Assembly (NCBI GenBank): GCA_038250835.1
Contig: JBBSBY010000010.1
Location: forward strand, 1 to 60,186
Direction of reading: 5' to 3'
DNA from: JBBSBY01 sp038250835
GTDB lineage: Bacteria; Desulfobacterota; Desulfomonilia; Desulfomonilales; Desulfomonilaceae
Length of the DNA: 60,186 bases
The notes under the pieces were generated by a model. That model was not told the origin of the DNA. It worked only from the letters and a program-made list of their open reading frames with translations, and did not search any database. Below, piece after piece: positions 1-10,700 of the stretch. A program made the translations under genes and the position numbers. Each line of letters starts with the position of its first letter. Position 1 is the stretch's first letter.

Positions 1-146
1 ACTCGCAGCCACCGAGATTTTCTGATCCAACACACCGGGTCGGGCTACCACTGCCCGGCTCGGTCAAATTAATCTGAAAATCACACGGAAGGTTCAAAAT
101 AATCAGGAAAAAAAAGATTAAATAATGTGGAAATCAACAGCAGGCG

Positions 147-680
147 TTGAAGGCAAGCCACAGGGAATTGGAAGTATATTCATCATCTCTCGAACAAATG
201 GTCAATGAACGAACTCAGGATCTCGAGCAGTCAAAAATTGAGCTTAAAAAGTATTCGGAGAGCCTTGAAAAAACCAACTCCGCATTAAAGATGATAATTG
301 AAGGAGTCGAAGAACAAAAAAAGGAAATCGAAAAAAGACTCTCGCAGAATCTGAACTTGACTATACGTCCGATTATCGATCAACTGAAAAATCAGACATT
401 GCCTGATACGGCTCATTTTCTGCTGCGTTCACTTGATTTTAACCTGAACAACATCTTTTCGTCATTCGGTCTTAAGATCGTCAACAATGGGCATTTGCTG
501 ACGCCTCGGGAAATCCGAGTTTCGGAGATGATCAGATCAGGTTTATCGTCCAAGCAGATTGCCGAAATAATGGGAATAAGCCCACAAACGGTTTTAGTTC
601 ACAGGAAAAACATCAGGAAAAAACTTAACTTATGTAAATCAGGTCAAAATCTTGCAAGCTTTCTGAAGACTAATTTATAG
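147..680 (+). CDS. LuxR-type HTH regulator lacking an N-terminal sensor domain
   Basis: A 177-residue protein with a strongly charged, probably coiled-coil stretch (about residues 5-70) and a C-terminal LuxR/GerE helix-turn-helix that starts at LTPREIRVSEMI (118-129) and continues through QIAEIMGISPQTVLVHRKNI. It should bind DNA as a dimer. Proteins with this tail are common in Desulfobacterota and normally carry a PAS domain in front of the coiled coil; that domain is absent. The reading frame opens after TAA at 123-125, there is no ATG between that stop and the body of the gene, and the proposed start is a TTG with only a weak AGG upstream. It may therefore be the surviving 3' part of a larger gene. 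The HTH assignment is firm; the start and functional status are not. Confidence 0.7.
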   Translation: MKASHRELEVYSSSLEQMVNERTQDLEQSKIELKKYSESLEKTNSALKMIIEGVEEQKKEIEKRLSQNLNLTIRPIIDQLKNQTLPDTAHFLLRSLDFNLNNIFSSFGLKIVNNGHLLTPREIRVSEMIRSGLSSKQIAEIMGISPQTVLVHRKNIRKKLNLCKSGQNLASFLKTNL

Positions 681-1368
681 TTTTGGTATGAGTTCATTTA
701 ATTTATGCATCTTACTTCAAATATGGATTAAAACTAGACCGAATTAATCTAAGTCTTGTCAATTCTTATATATACTTGATTTTTTTATCTATTTTATTTC
801 AAATCTCACTTACCTTCATAATATCAATTATTTACTTTTTTTTGTAAAAAAAAGCTTGACAAGAATCCTGTATCTTATTAGAAGGCTCTCACCTGCATCA
901 GCCCACCATTAATAACCTTCCATGACTACCCGTCGAAGTATCCTACCCGTCGCCCCGAGGGGGTCCCGCCTTTTCGAACACAACGATTGGGGTTTTTCTA
1001 CTGTTATTTCAATAGATTATCCAATCACCTCGCTGCAACACGATCGTGTACGAAGTTTTTAGGAGCTGAATTTGAACAAAAAACTTACTATTTTACAACG
1101 TGAATCAAGCGTAGCATATCTATTTAAAATGATATTGTGTTAGCGCGCGTTGAGAGCATTCAAGTAAATTATAAGCTAGCGGATCGTCAGTACGAAGAGT
1201 GAAAGGATGTGTGGTTTTTGCGTAGTCATATCTCGAGAGCTTCGGCTCACAAGATAAATACCGTACAGATATGGAACCTCGAAACTTAGAGACCCTCCCG
1301 TCCACCAATAGCGCACTATTTCGTTCAGTTGACGGGAGGACCGATAATATTGATTTGGACGCCGAACC
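681..1368. other. Gene-free gap of about 690 bp
   Basis: The first 200 bases are strongly AT-rich. A possible promoter lies at 856-884, followed by a GC-rich patch at about 930-980 and a run of GGGG then T5 near 1000. A 62-codon minus-strand frame at 1120-1308 has no recognisable protein character. I see no tRNA or known riboswitch. Confidence 0.5.
856..884 (+). promoter_or_regulatory. Possible sigma-70 promoter in a gene-free gap
   Basis: A perfect TTGACA (856-861) is followed after 17 bases by TAGAAG (879-884), four of six matches to TATAAT, in AT-rich DNA. It points into about 480 bp with no credible ORF on the plus strand, so it may drive a small RNA or be a chance match. Confidence 0.3.
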
Positions 1369-1713
1369 TTAATGATAGTCGTGGGTTCCCAAAGTCACTT
1401 TTATCCCGGTTTTTTCCTCGATAAGCTTCGCCATGTCCTCTGGTTTAGTGTAAGGGCAACCCGGTTGAGCTTTTGCCAAACAAGTGCTCAAATATATCTC
1501 ATCCGGCTTCATTTCAGATAGCTTGGCGGCCATACCCAGATTAGGGACAACGGTGCGTCCGGGGCATTCACACGCGACAAAAGAAATCACCGTTGATGGC
1601 TCCTTAAAGGCGCCTTCTCCGAGTGCCGCGGCTTTCAAGCATCTCCATTCACCCGGGCAACCATACCCGCTCTCCATGTATGATCCGCAACCGACTACGG
1701 CAACTTTTTTCAT
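1369..1713 (-). CDS. CGGC domain-containing protein
   Basis: A 114-residue protein with seven cysteines placed as in the CGGC family: C9, C19, C25, the CECPGR motif at C48/C50, and the C78/C86 pair in the STCLAKAQPGCP stretch. The family is small, cytoplasmic and anaerobe-associated, and is thought to bind metal; no reaction has been shown. The protein is full length for the family. The start is well supported by GGGAGGAA nine bases before the ATG. It stands alone, divergent from the SYLF gene at 1903. The family call is solid and the function unknown. Confidence 0.85.
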   Translation of the reverse strand: MKKVAVVGCGSYMESGYGCPGEWRCLKAAALGEGAFKEPSTVISFVACECPGRTVVPNLGMAAKLSEMKPDEIYLSTCLAKAQPGCPYTKPEDMAKLIEEKTGIKVTLGTHDYH

Positions 1714-1902
1714 TATCTAGTTCCTCCCGTTTTTGCCCACTATTGATGTTGATGAAATTAAGCGACTATGCTCTTCTAAATCTACCGTCTAGAATATACT
1801 ACAAATTCAGTCATTATTCACACCAATGCAGTGGGAACTTCTAAACTATTGGATTGGATTCTCTGGTATACTAGGATTAATTTTAATTTGGCCGGTTTAG
1901 CA

Positions 1903-2631
1903 ATGATTACAATATACAAGTTTGCCCTGTTGACTGCTTTAGCATTTACATTTTTCACTCCCGGCGCCGGATTTGCCTTAACTTTCCAGGAATTGGACTC
2001 AAGAATTGCAGAGTGTTCCTCTGTGGTTATTAACGCTTTGGAAATGCCGGAGAAAGGCATTCCGAAGGACCTTCTGAAAAAATGTCGTGGAATAGCGATA
2101 TTCCCGGGTTTGCTCAAAATCGGCGTTATCTTTGGGGTAAGTTCGGGAGACGGTATTGTAATGCGCAGAGATGAAAAAACCGGTCAGTGGAGCAAACCTG
2201 CTTTTTTCAAAATACAAAGCGGAAGCTTTGGACTCCAGTTAGGAGCGCAGTATACTGATTTAATCTTGCTCATAATGAGCGAGGGGGCCGTCCAACGCCT
2301 CCTTGAAGATAAGTTCATACTCGGGGCCGACATATCGGTTGCCGCAGGCCCCATAGGCCGGGAGGCTTCCGCTGAGACAAACACCGGGTTTGAATCAGGC
2401 ATACTTTCTTACTCACGGACGATGGGTCTTTTTGCGGGTGTCGCTCTGAACGGCGCCACTTTGCGCCCGAATAAAGAAGCCAATGCGGTATATCACGGAA
2501 AAGGCGTTACAGTTCAGGATGTATTTTACGAAGGACTCGGAGCCACATCGGAGAACGCCTTGACCTTGATCGGGATCTTGGACAAAGCCGTTGGGGCGGC
2601 GCCTCCGACGGAACCCAAACAGGCGCAGTGA
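1903..2631 (+). CDS. Secreted SYLF (Ysc84/DUF500) lipid-binding protein
   Basis: The 242-residue product has a signal peptide (MITIYKFALL start, cleavage near GAGFA) and a SYLF domain covering the rest: CRGIAIFPGLLKIG, then the glycine-rich core with FGLQLGAQYTDLILLIMS and SYSRTMGLFAGVAL, the last being the classic SYLF signature. Eukaryotic members bind phosphoinositides; bacterial members are periplasmic or outer-membrane-associated lipid binders with unclear roles. The frame stays open upstream to a GTG at 1831, but that would put 24 polar residues before the signal peptide, so ATG 1903 is preferred. It is a monocistronic gene between two minus-strand genes. Confidence 0.85.
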   Translation: MITIYKFALLTALAFTFFTPGAGFALTFQELDSRIAECSSVVINALEMPEKGIPKDLLKKCRGIAIFPGLLKIGVIFGVSSGDGIVMRRDEKTGQWSKPAFFKIQSGSFGLQLGAQYTDLILLIMSEGAVQRLLEDKFILGADISVAAGPIGREASAETNTGFESGILSYSRTMGLFAGVALNGATLRPNKEANAVYHGKGVTVQDVFYEGLGATSENALTLIGILDKAVGAAPPTEPKQAQ

Positions 2632-2761
2632 CAATCTCTTCCTTTTCAAACAATCTTGTTCACGTTTATCTGTTCCGCCCGCCTTCCGTTTAACATTTGC
2701 CCCGGAAATGAATCCGAGGCAAATCGGAAACCGGTTTGCAGCGCTTGACCGTTTATTTGGT

Positions 2762-3070
2762 TTACTGAGGTTCTTGCTTCCCTGCGTTTTTTAAAGCTTG
2801 CAGAGTTTGCCCCAAAATGCGCATTAGATCCTCCGCTTGTTCGATTGTCATGTATATCTGTCGTTCGTAAAGTTCCGCCAGTTGTTGGGATCCTTTGTCG
2901 TCAGAAACGGGGGTGTATCTGCCGAAATAAACCGAAACGTCTCTGGGAGTGGTTGCCACCATTGCGCAATTTGCATAATAGATGGTTAACTGTTGTGAAA
3001 CTAATCTTGCGGGTCCACTTTGGCCTGCGCCCGTCATTACTTGAGGCGCCTCCGGAGACTTCTGATCCAT
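2762..3070 (-). CDS. DUF3467 domain protein
   Basis: A 102-residue soluble protein. The central LTIYYANCAMVATTPRDVSV stretch and the later QIYMTIEQAEDLMRILGQTL match the DUF3467 pattern (YYAN...D...F, then a helix with the M..E.A..L..L motif). Function is unknown; family members are often near genes expressed in anaerobes. The start is supported by AAGGAG seven bases upstream of the ATG. The N-terminal 20 residues are low complexity. Confidence 0.8.
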   Translation of the reverse strand: MDQKSPEAPQVMTGAGQSGPARLVSQQLTIYYANCAMVATTPRDVSVYFGRYTPVSDDKGSQQLAELYERQIYMTIEQAEDLMRILGQTLQALKNAGKQEPQ

Positions 3071-3456
3071 ATAAAGCTCCTTTCGTTGAATCTCTACCTT
3101 TCAAAATTCTCGCAAGTCGAATTCTCTTTGCCCCTACACTTGTCCAACATGTTCTAAGTAAAGAATTTCTGAATCTCGAGAGCTGGTAAGCATCGCAAAC
3201 CATGTAGCCGATCTCTATACAACCTTTTTCACTTAATTGACTTCAGGATGCAAGCATTTAATGATTTCCTATTTTTAATTTCGTATTTACAGTATTTGAG
3301 TCGTTAAAATAACCTTAAAATTAAATGTTTTATTTTCAATGTTAGATTTAATTTAAATATTCTGATATAATAATGCTACTTAAGAGAGTTTTTTTCACAG
3401 TTTAGTTAACTTCACGATAAAGATTATTGCATGCTCACAAGTCCGAGGAACAACTT
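3071..3456. promoter_or_regulatory. AT-rich upstream region of the RND operon with a possible promoter
   Basis: This gap separates the divergent DUF3467 gene and the efflux operon. Before the operon lies very AT-rich DNA with a perfect TATAAT at 3366-3371 and a poor -35 (TTAGAT, 3342-3347) 18 bases upstream, placing a start site near 3378. I see no clear operator palindrome and no neighbouring regulator gene. Confidence 0.4.
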
Positions 3457-4686
3457 ATGATAACAGCTCCGGAACAACTGAGCCTCAAATCACCGGTAAA
3501 CCGCAGTTCCTGCATTTGCAACTACGTCTCTACTATCATCAATTGCCTTTTCGCCTATCCCCCACATTTTATTGAAAAATTGAGTTTCACCAAATTAACT
3601 CCAATCAATGTGATTATCCTGGCGACTTTTATTGCTTTGTTCTTCAGCGTAAGCGTCATGGTTGTCGCAAGCGCTGCGGAAAAATTCGTCCCGCCGACCG
3701 TAAAGGCCATGCGAATTTCCCCACAAGCGGAAGAAAACATTTTAACGGGAATGGGATCAATCGCCTGCCCTCGATCCATAGAACTCGGTTTCGATGATAC
3801 TGGAGTCATAGCGCAAATGTTCGTCGAGGAAGGTGAAGCCATCCAACAGGGTCAAGTGATTGCAAGTCTCGATGATTCATCTTTTCGAGCGGCGCGGTTG
3901 GTTGCAGAAGCCAAACTCCAAGCTGCGCGAGCCGAAGTAGCCTTCTACGCAAACGAGCTGACCAAAAAAGAAAGTCTTTTGAATAAAAAGGCAGTTTCAG
4001 ACGCCGAATTCAACCGCGCCGTTTTTGAATTGCAGAAAGCTGAAGCGGCTGTAGCTGTGGCGCAGGCTGAACTTCAGCGCATCGATATTGAACTGCAAAA
4101 GAAAATACTGATTGCCCCCATTTCCGGAATAGTGGCTAAGCGATACCTGGATGTAGGATCACCCGTTGTTCCCGGTTCCAATAAGACAATCCTCCTCATT
4201 CAATGTAATGATGTTTTCGCGGACATAGAACTTGGGGAACGCCTTTTCCCGAGCATTAAAGTCGGCCAACCTGTTCGCGTCAAAATGGACGCTCTGGGTG
4301 GAAAGATGTTTGCAGGAACGGTATTTAGAATAGGATCAGAAATAGACAAGAAAAGTAGAACCTTTATCATCAAGGTTAAGGTGGCGAATCCTAAATTCGT
4401 TCTCCGCCCCGGAATGTTCGCTAGAGCGGAAATTATATTATCTGAGGGATCAGCGCCCGTCTACATACCTGAGAAGGCTCTTATACATACATCCAAAGAC
4501 GGTTCGGCCGCGGATCTATTCGTCATCAAAAATGGCGTGTCATTGAAACGCAAGGTGACGCTGGGTGAATCCAACGAAGGTCGAATACAAATTCTTAGGG
4601 GCGTCAGTGCGGGTGATGTGGTTATCATAGAGGGACAAAACCGGACCAGCGACCTTGACGAAGTAAATATGGAATTCGTAAAGTAG
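3457..4686 (+). CDS. RND efflux periplasmic adaptor (membrane fusion protein)
   Basis: This 409-residue protein bridges an inner-membrane RND pump to an outer-membrane channel. After an unusually long, partly cysteine-containing cytoplasmic head (1-48) comes one membrane anchor (about 50-71), then a barrel-sandwich half (GVIAQMFVEEGEAIQQGQVI), an alpha-hairpin rich in Ala/Glu/Lys repeats, the returning half-motif (KILIAPISGIVAKRYLDVGS), and beta-barrel and membrane-proximal domains. The start at ATG 3457 is chosen over TTG 3427 because GAGGAA lies seven bases upstream. It is followed two bases later by the first permease, so the three genes form an operon. No TolC-type gene is nearby. Confidence 0.9.
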   Translation: MITAPEQLSLKSPVNRSSCICNYVSTIINCLFAYPPHFIEKLSFTKLTPINVIILATFIALFFSVSVMVVASAAEKFVPPTVKAMRISPQAEENILTGMGSIACPRSIELGFDDTGVIAQMFVEEGEAIQQGQVIASLDDSSFRAARLVAEAKLQAARAEVAFYANELTKKESLLNKKAVSDAEFNRAVFELQKAEAAVAVAQAELQRIDIELQKKILIAPISGIVAKRYLDVGSPVVPGSNKTILLIQCNDVFADIELGERLFPSIKVGQPVRVKMDALGGKMFAGTVFRIGSEIDKKSRTFIIKVKVANPKFVLRPGMFARAEIILSEGSAPVYIPEKALIHTSKDGSAADLFVIKNGVSLKRKVTLGESNEGRIQILRGVSAGDVVIIEGQNRTSDLDEVNMEFVK

Positions 4687-4688
4687 TT

Positions 4689-7600
4689 ATGTACCGGCTG
4701 CCTTTAAATCATCCTCTTTCGGTCACGTGCTTGTTTGCGGCTTTGGTCTTTGTTGGGTTTGTATCCTGCTTCCATTTACCTATCGAGCTCCTCCCCAACT
4801 TAAAACATCCGAAACTCATTGTAATTACCACTTTTGCGTCGGCTTCAGCGGAAGAAGTTGAATCGTTGCTTACCAAACCTGTTGAGGAGGCTACGGCCGC
4901 AGTCGGGGGTATTCGCGGCATATCCTCCACAAGCTCCGAAGGAACTTCAGCAGTTGAGTTGAAATTCGATTGGGGGACCAATATCGGATTGGCGGCCGCT
5001 GAAGTTCGCGAGAAATTGGATCTTATCACCAACGAGCTGCCTCGTGACTCCAAATTACCCATTGTAGTTCAGTATGATCCGAGCGATAAGCCGGTCATGA
5101 CTTTGGCTCTGACGGGACCTGAGGATCTGGCGGAGCTTCGCGTGGTTGCCCGAAACACCGTTAAAACTGAACTCGAAACTGCGATGCAAGGAGCAACCAT
5201 CAGATTGGCCGGCGGTCTCATCCCTGAAATTCAGGTCTTGGTCGATCAAAACCGCCTTGCCGCTCACGGACTAGACCTAAAGATCGTTACTACGGCGCTC
5301 GAGAAAGCCAACATCAACTTCCCCGGTGGGCTGGTCCATAAAGGCTCACTAGATCTCCCCGTCAGGACGGTGGGACGCTTCAAGAGCTTAGATGAAATTG
5401 GAGAGGTTTCCCTGGGCCGCGGAACTGAAGGCGGCGCCGTCAGGATCAGAGATGTGGCTGAGGTCGTGGAATCACATAAGGATCAAAAATCCATATCAAA
5501 GGTGAACGGCAATGACGCCGTTTTGCTCTTCGTATTAAAGGAACCATCAGCCAATTCAGTTGCTGTTTCAGACGCGATCAGGAAAAGACTCGACGCCCTC
5601 AAAGGAAATTTACCTGCCGGCATGAAACTGGAAATCGTCGATGATGAAGCGCCTTTTATTAAAGCCGGCCTTCACAACCTCCGAAGCAACATGCTCTTGG
5701 GGAGCGGCCTCGCTTTTGCCGCGATTCTTCTCGCTTTACGAAGCTTTGGAGTTTCCGCGCTCATTATGTTCGCTATCCCCGTTTCAGTTTTCAGCACATT
5801 CACATTCATGTCGCTTGCCGCAATAAGCCTGAATATTATGTCAATTGGTGGTTTAGCGCTGGGTGTGGGAATGCTCCTGGATTGTTCGATTGTTTCCCTC
5901 CAGAATATACACAGGGTTCAAGGTTTCGTTTCCGACACAAAAAAAGCAATTGAGCGGGCGGTGCGGGAAATAGCGCCGAGCCTCTTAACGGGAACTTTAA
6001 CTATATTAGCAAGCCTCACTCCTCTCGTATTCATGAGCGGCCCGGCAAACAGGCTATTTCGTGATTTTGCGTTTACTCTCGCAGTGTCGTTGGTGATTTC
6101 ATTTTGCGCTGCGGTTATACTACTACCTGCAATGATGGTTTGGATCGGCAGGGAAGGCAAAACATTAACTGCGCAGCGAAAACCCAAATTCGTGATCAGT
6201 TATGTATCATTGCTTTCATTCTTAATTAAGATTCCGGCGCTAATAATTGTGCCTGCCATAGTTTTGGTCATATTTTCCGGTCTTGCGCTCGCTGAGTTGG
6301 GATTTGAAATTCTGCCTCCGGCCAAAGTCGGAAAATTCATTATTGCCGTCCAGAATCCTTCAGAAAGTACTATCGAAAAAATCGGTGAAATAATAAGAGA
6401 TTTGGAAAATACTTTAAAACAGTATCCTGATATAAGTCGATTCGTTACTCAATCCGGAACGGGCGCCGGGGAAATTGGTTTCGAGAATTCCACTCAAAAA
6501 TCCAATGAGATAATGATCACGGTGACTTTGAAGCCTGGAACTTTTGGTTATGATCACCCTGAGCATTTCATAAGCCTGCTACAGAAAGAGATCTCCAACA
6601 TTTCGCCTTATAGAGTAGGTTTCTCTTTACGGCGGGATCCCGTGTCACGAGTATTGGGATCTCAGGGCGCTCAGGAGTTGATAAGAATACTTGGGGATGA
6701 TTCGGAACAACTGAACAGCATATCCGGGGCCATTGTCAACCAACTATACGAAAGTAACATCTTCACGGATATTGTGGCGGAAGGTAACACATGGAATGAG
6801 CAGCTAAGGGTGATCGTCAACCGCTACCAGGGAGCGATCAGAGGAGTTTCAGTAAAAGATGTAGCCGGCATAATGCGCACGGCAATCGAAGGTACGGTAA
6901 CAGGAAAATTCATAACGGCCGGGCGCGAGCTGGATATTAGAGCTAGACTCAAGACCAAAGAACGTACCAGTGTTGATGACATTAAAGCTTTGCCGATAAT
7001 GGGCGCTCAAGATCAAATTGTTTTTCTGGACCAAATAGCCGCGGCCGAGCCGGGCGCCGGAAATCGTGAAATACTGAGGACAGCGGGGAAGCGAACTGTG
7101 ATTCTAAAGGCTAACCCTGTTGGAGCAAGTTCCACAAACGCCGAAGAGTTTGCGCTCAAAACTGCCGCCTCTATGACATTACCGCATAATTACCGTATTG
7201 AAGCGGGAGCGACCCGACAGGAACGATCAGCTTCATTAAACAGTCTTCTCATGGCGATAGCTCTAGCTATGGCTCTTGTTTACGCTCTGCTGGTCACTCA
7301 ATTTGAATCCCTGCGAAAACCGTTCGTCGTATTGAGCGTTCTGCCCATGACTATTGTGGGCCCGGCCGCCATTCTTTATTACCTGAACAATCCAATCAAC
7401 ACCATGACGCTCATCGGGATTCTGGTGCTAATCGGGATAGTGGTAAATAACGCAATTTTATTGACGGCAACCATAGATCAACGGACGGCAAACGGCGAGT
7501 CTTTGAATGACGCGATTTTAAATGGCGCCGAGTCTCGGTTGCAACCTATCATCATGACCACCGTGACTACCATTTTAGGCGCTTTGCCCATTTGTTTATC

Positions 7601-7745
7601 CACAAGCGGAGGGGCCGCTTTGCACAAACCTCTCGCCGTAACTCTAGCCGCTGGTCTGGGCGTCGCCACACTGTTCACCTTATTTCTTTTACCGGCGATG
7701 TACAAGACACTCGTTCCAAAAAAATCCACAGGGGTTCGGAGTTGA
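4689..7745 (+). CDS. RND efflux transporter permease, first of a tandem pair
   Basis: A 1018-residue inner-membrane proton-driven exporter of the HAE1 type, full length, with 12 predicted membrane helices and two large periplasmic loops. It has the usual N-terminal helix, the PSDKPVMTLALTG porter motif and the second-half core around GIVVNNAILL (917-926). In helix 4 the usual Asp-Asp (or Asp-Asn) pair reads LLDCSI: D398 is kept and its neighbour is C399. The lysine of AcrB helix 10 is Asn (N920), as in many relatives. Substrate cannot be told from sequence. It lies two bases after the adaptor gene and overlaps the next permease by four bases, so co-translation is likely. Confidence 0.9.
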   Translation: MYRLPLNHPLSVTCLFAALVFVGFVSCFHLPIELLPNLKHPKLIVITTFASASAEEVESLLTKPVEEATAAVGGIRGISSTSSEGTSAVELKFDWGTNIGLAAAEVREKLDLITNELPRDSKLPIVVQYDPSDKPVMTLALTGPEDLAELRVVARNTVKTELETAMQGATIRLAGGLIPEIQVLVDQNRLAAHGLDLKIVTTALEKANINFPGGLVHKGSLDLPVRTVGRFKSLDEIGEVSLGRGTEGGAVRIRDVAEVVESHKDQKSISKVNGNDAVLLFVLKEPSANSVAVSDAIRKRLDALKGNLPAGMKLEIVDDEAPFIKAGLHNLRSNMLLGSGLAFAAILLALRSFGVSALIMFAIPVSVFSTFTFMSLAAISLNIMSIGGLALGVGMLLDCSIVSLQNIHRVQGFVSDTKKAIERAVREIAPSLLTGTLTILASLTPLVFMSGPANRLFRDFAFTLAVSLVISFCAAVILLPAMMVWIGREGKTLTAQRKPKFVISYVSLLSFLIKIPALIIVPAIVLVIFSGLALAELGFEILPPAKVGKFIIAVQNPSESTIEKIGEIIRDLENTLKQYPDISRFVTQSGTGAGEIGFENSTQKSNEIMITVTLKPGTFGYDHPEHFISLLQKEISNISPYRVGFSLRRDPVSRVLGSQGAQELIRILGDDSEQLNSISGAIVNQLYESNIFTDIVAEGNTWNEQLRVIVNRYQGAIRGVSVKDVAGIMRTAIEGTVTGKFITAGRELDIRARLKTKERTSVDDIKALPIMGAQDQIVFLDQIAAAEPGAGNREILRTAGKRTVILKANPVGASSTNAEEFALKTAASMTLPHNYRIEAGATRQERSASLNSLLMAIALAMALVYALLVTQFESLRKPFVVLSVLPMTIVGPAAILYYLNNPINTMTLIGILVLIGIVVNNAILLTATIDQRTANGESLNDAILNGAESRLQPIIMTTVTTILGALPICLSTSGGAALHKPLAVTLAAGLGVATLFTLFLLPAMYKTLVPKKSTGVRS

Positions 7746-10700
7746 GCCCTGCAAAACTTCTCATAACACGCCCTCTGGGAATAATCACAATTTGTTTGGT
7801 CATTACAGGATTGGGACTGCTCTCAGTCCGAAATGCCCCAATTAATCTTCATCATAAAATTACTTATCCGGCGCTTACCATTACAACTGAGCTCTTTGAG
7901 AGTGACCCCCAGGAAGTTGAAACATTAATTACAAAGCCTCTGGAATCAGCTCTTTCAGACCTTCCAAATCTAAAAAAATTACAATCGTGCTCGCGGTCGG
8001 GAGAATCGGAAATCACGCTTCTGTTCCACTCCGGGAAAAATACGGCAGAAGCGGCGCTTGACGTTCGCAGTCGCATCCGACGCCTGCTGCCGCTGCTGCC
8101 AAAAGACGCCAAATATCCGTCTATAAGCAGATTCAATCCATCCGATGCCCCCCTGATGACCATTGCGGTAACAGGAGGACCTTCAGTCAAGTCCAATTTA
8201 CATTGGGTTAAGAACAGCCTAAGGCCGACTTTGGTGGGAATACCCGGAGTGGCGGCGGTGCGCATATCAGGAGCCCCTATCGATGAAATTATCATTGACT
8301 GTGATCCCGGACGACTCAGAGCTTACAGTCTCACGGTACACGACGTCGCCGGCGCGGTTGAATCAGGACACGCGAGTGTGCCTGCGGGTATCATCGAACT
8401 GGATGGCGGGAGAGTCAACGTCAGAACTGTTGGTTACTTGAAGACTCCGGAGGAAATAGCCCTTCAGCCAATATGTTTGGCTTCGCCTGGAACGCCTCTA
8501 CTGGTTTCAGACCTGGGCAAAGTATCCGTCAAAATCCAGCCGCCGGATGAGATAGTTAGACTGGGAGGCGTCCAACTTATCGCCGCCTCAGTATTTAGGA
8601 CCTCGGATGGAGATATTCGACGGATTGGCGCAGAGATTAAAAAGTTGATGAGCGATACGGCGGCAAAGACGGGTTTTGCAGGAAAGATTGAGATAATCTT
8701 TGACCAATCCAAAGAGTTGGGCAAAGTATTTTACCGACTCTACCGGTTAATTCCCATTACAGCGATTCTGACGGGTCTTATTTTGTACTTATTTATGGGA
8801 AACGTATCTTCAACCCTCCTCATATTGACTTCAATACCCTTTTCTTTCTGTTTGGCATTCATGCTTATGCGTTTAATGGGAGTTTCACTGGACATATTAT
8901 CGCTCACAGGATTAACTTTGGGGCTGGGTATTCTGGTTGATAACGGAATTGTCGTCATCGACGCGATATCCAAACGCAGAAGCGAAGGAATGCCCCTACC
9001 TGATGGAGTAGTCTCCGGGGTCCGAGAAGTGGCTGTTCCTCTTTTTTTGTCGGTCATAATAACTACGACGGCCTTTATACCCGTACTCTTTATATCCGAG
9101 GAAATACGCAGCTATTTTACGGGTTTTTCCTGGACTGTGCTTTTAAGCTTGTCCGCTTCTCTAGTATCGGCGCTCACGCTTATACCGGTGCTCTTTCAGC
9201 GATTTTCTGCAAAAGCGAATAGACGCCCGTATATAAATTTTGACAGAATTAGTACTACTTATAGATCTCTGTTTCTATCGGCAAATCAATTATTTATTCC
9301 ATTACTGCTATTCACGTTTATATTCCTCATTGTGGCGGCTTACCTGGGCTCCGGTTTAACTTTTAGGCGCTCGGCGTCAGGAAACACTAATCAGCTTAAA
9401 ATCTATATGTTAATGCCGCCTGCCGTCAGCGTAAATTTCACGGACTCAAAGGCCAAAGAGGTGGAGCGAATACTTCGGTCTTTACCTGTGGTTGAGCGAC
9501 TGTACACGGAAGTAAAGGGCAGTCAAACTCTTTTCAAGGTAACGCTTAGCGAAAAGGCGCTCGTTGAAGATCCGATAGCTCTCATTAGGAGCAAAATCAG
9601 TAATATTAGGGCTCCTGATGGAGATCCGGCTCAGTTTCACATAATCCCCATGGACGCTCAGGGCATTGATTCAACCATTACAGTTCGCCTGCAAGGTCCT
9701 AACCATGAGATCTTGTCAAGGTTGGCGGACCAAACAAGAGATAAGATCCGGCGCATTCCATTAGTAAAAGATGTTTTGACACATCAAGGTAACCTGGTTC
9801 CGGGTATCGATTTTATAGTTTCCCAGCATAGAGTGGGATTCCACAACGTCCAGACCGAAATTTTGGCGCAAGAACTACGAGGCCTGCTCACGGGACCTGT
9901 GGCTGCTCGAATTCGCGATGTCCAGAGTACGACACAAATTCGGGTGCGATCGGCACGTTATCAGTCTGACGGTCTTGGATCGGTTCAGACCGCTTTTATT
10001 CCAAATATACGCGGCGCTATGGTACCGCTTATGGAATTGGCGCCCCCTGAGGTACGTCTACAACCCACGGTTCTGTTGCGAGAAGCCGGCAGGCCTATTG
10101 TTCCCATGACAATCGCGTCGGGAGGCGATGATCCGCTTTCATTAGGCAGCGAAATAAAAGAAGCGTTAAAGGGGATTACATTTCCTGCTGGTTATATATG
10201 GTCCTTTGGAGATGAAATTAAGGATATTACAAGAATTCGGAGCGAGATGGCTTATGCCGGAGTAATAGGTCTGATCATCATTTATCTAATACTGGCTATG
10301 GCAACGGAATCGATGCTCCAACCCTTTTTCATTATGATCGCCGTTCCGTTCGCTGTTGGGAGCGCGGCAATTGGTCTTCGTATCTTTGGAGACGCCGTAT
10401 CGCTCCCGGTTTATATGGGAATAATAATTCTCTCCGGGTTAGTAATAAATATTAACATAGTCATGGCTTACACAATCAACGATATGCGACGAAGGGGCAA
10501 GAATTCTTTCGACGCGGCATTAGGTGGAGCTCAAAGGCGTTTGAGGCCGATACTTATGTCTTTGCTAACCGCAACGGGCGGTACAATTCCAATGCTGTTG
10601 GAGCGAGGTTCCGGAACCGAAATGTGGACGCCGTTTGCTCTGACTCTAGCTGTCGGCATGCCCGCGGCCGTATTCTTTTCGCTTATTTTGATGCCCGTTT

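Noticed and set aside
1120..1308. Minus-strand 62-codon ORF
   Set aside because: No recognisable motif, no ribosome site and no neighbours suggesting function.
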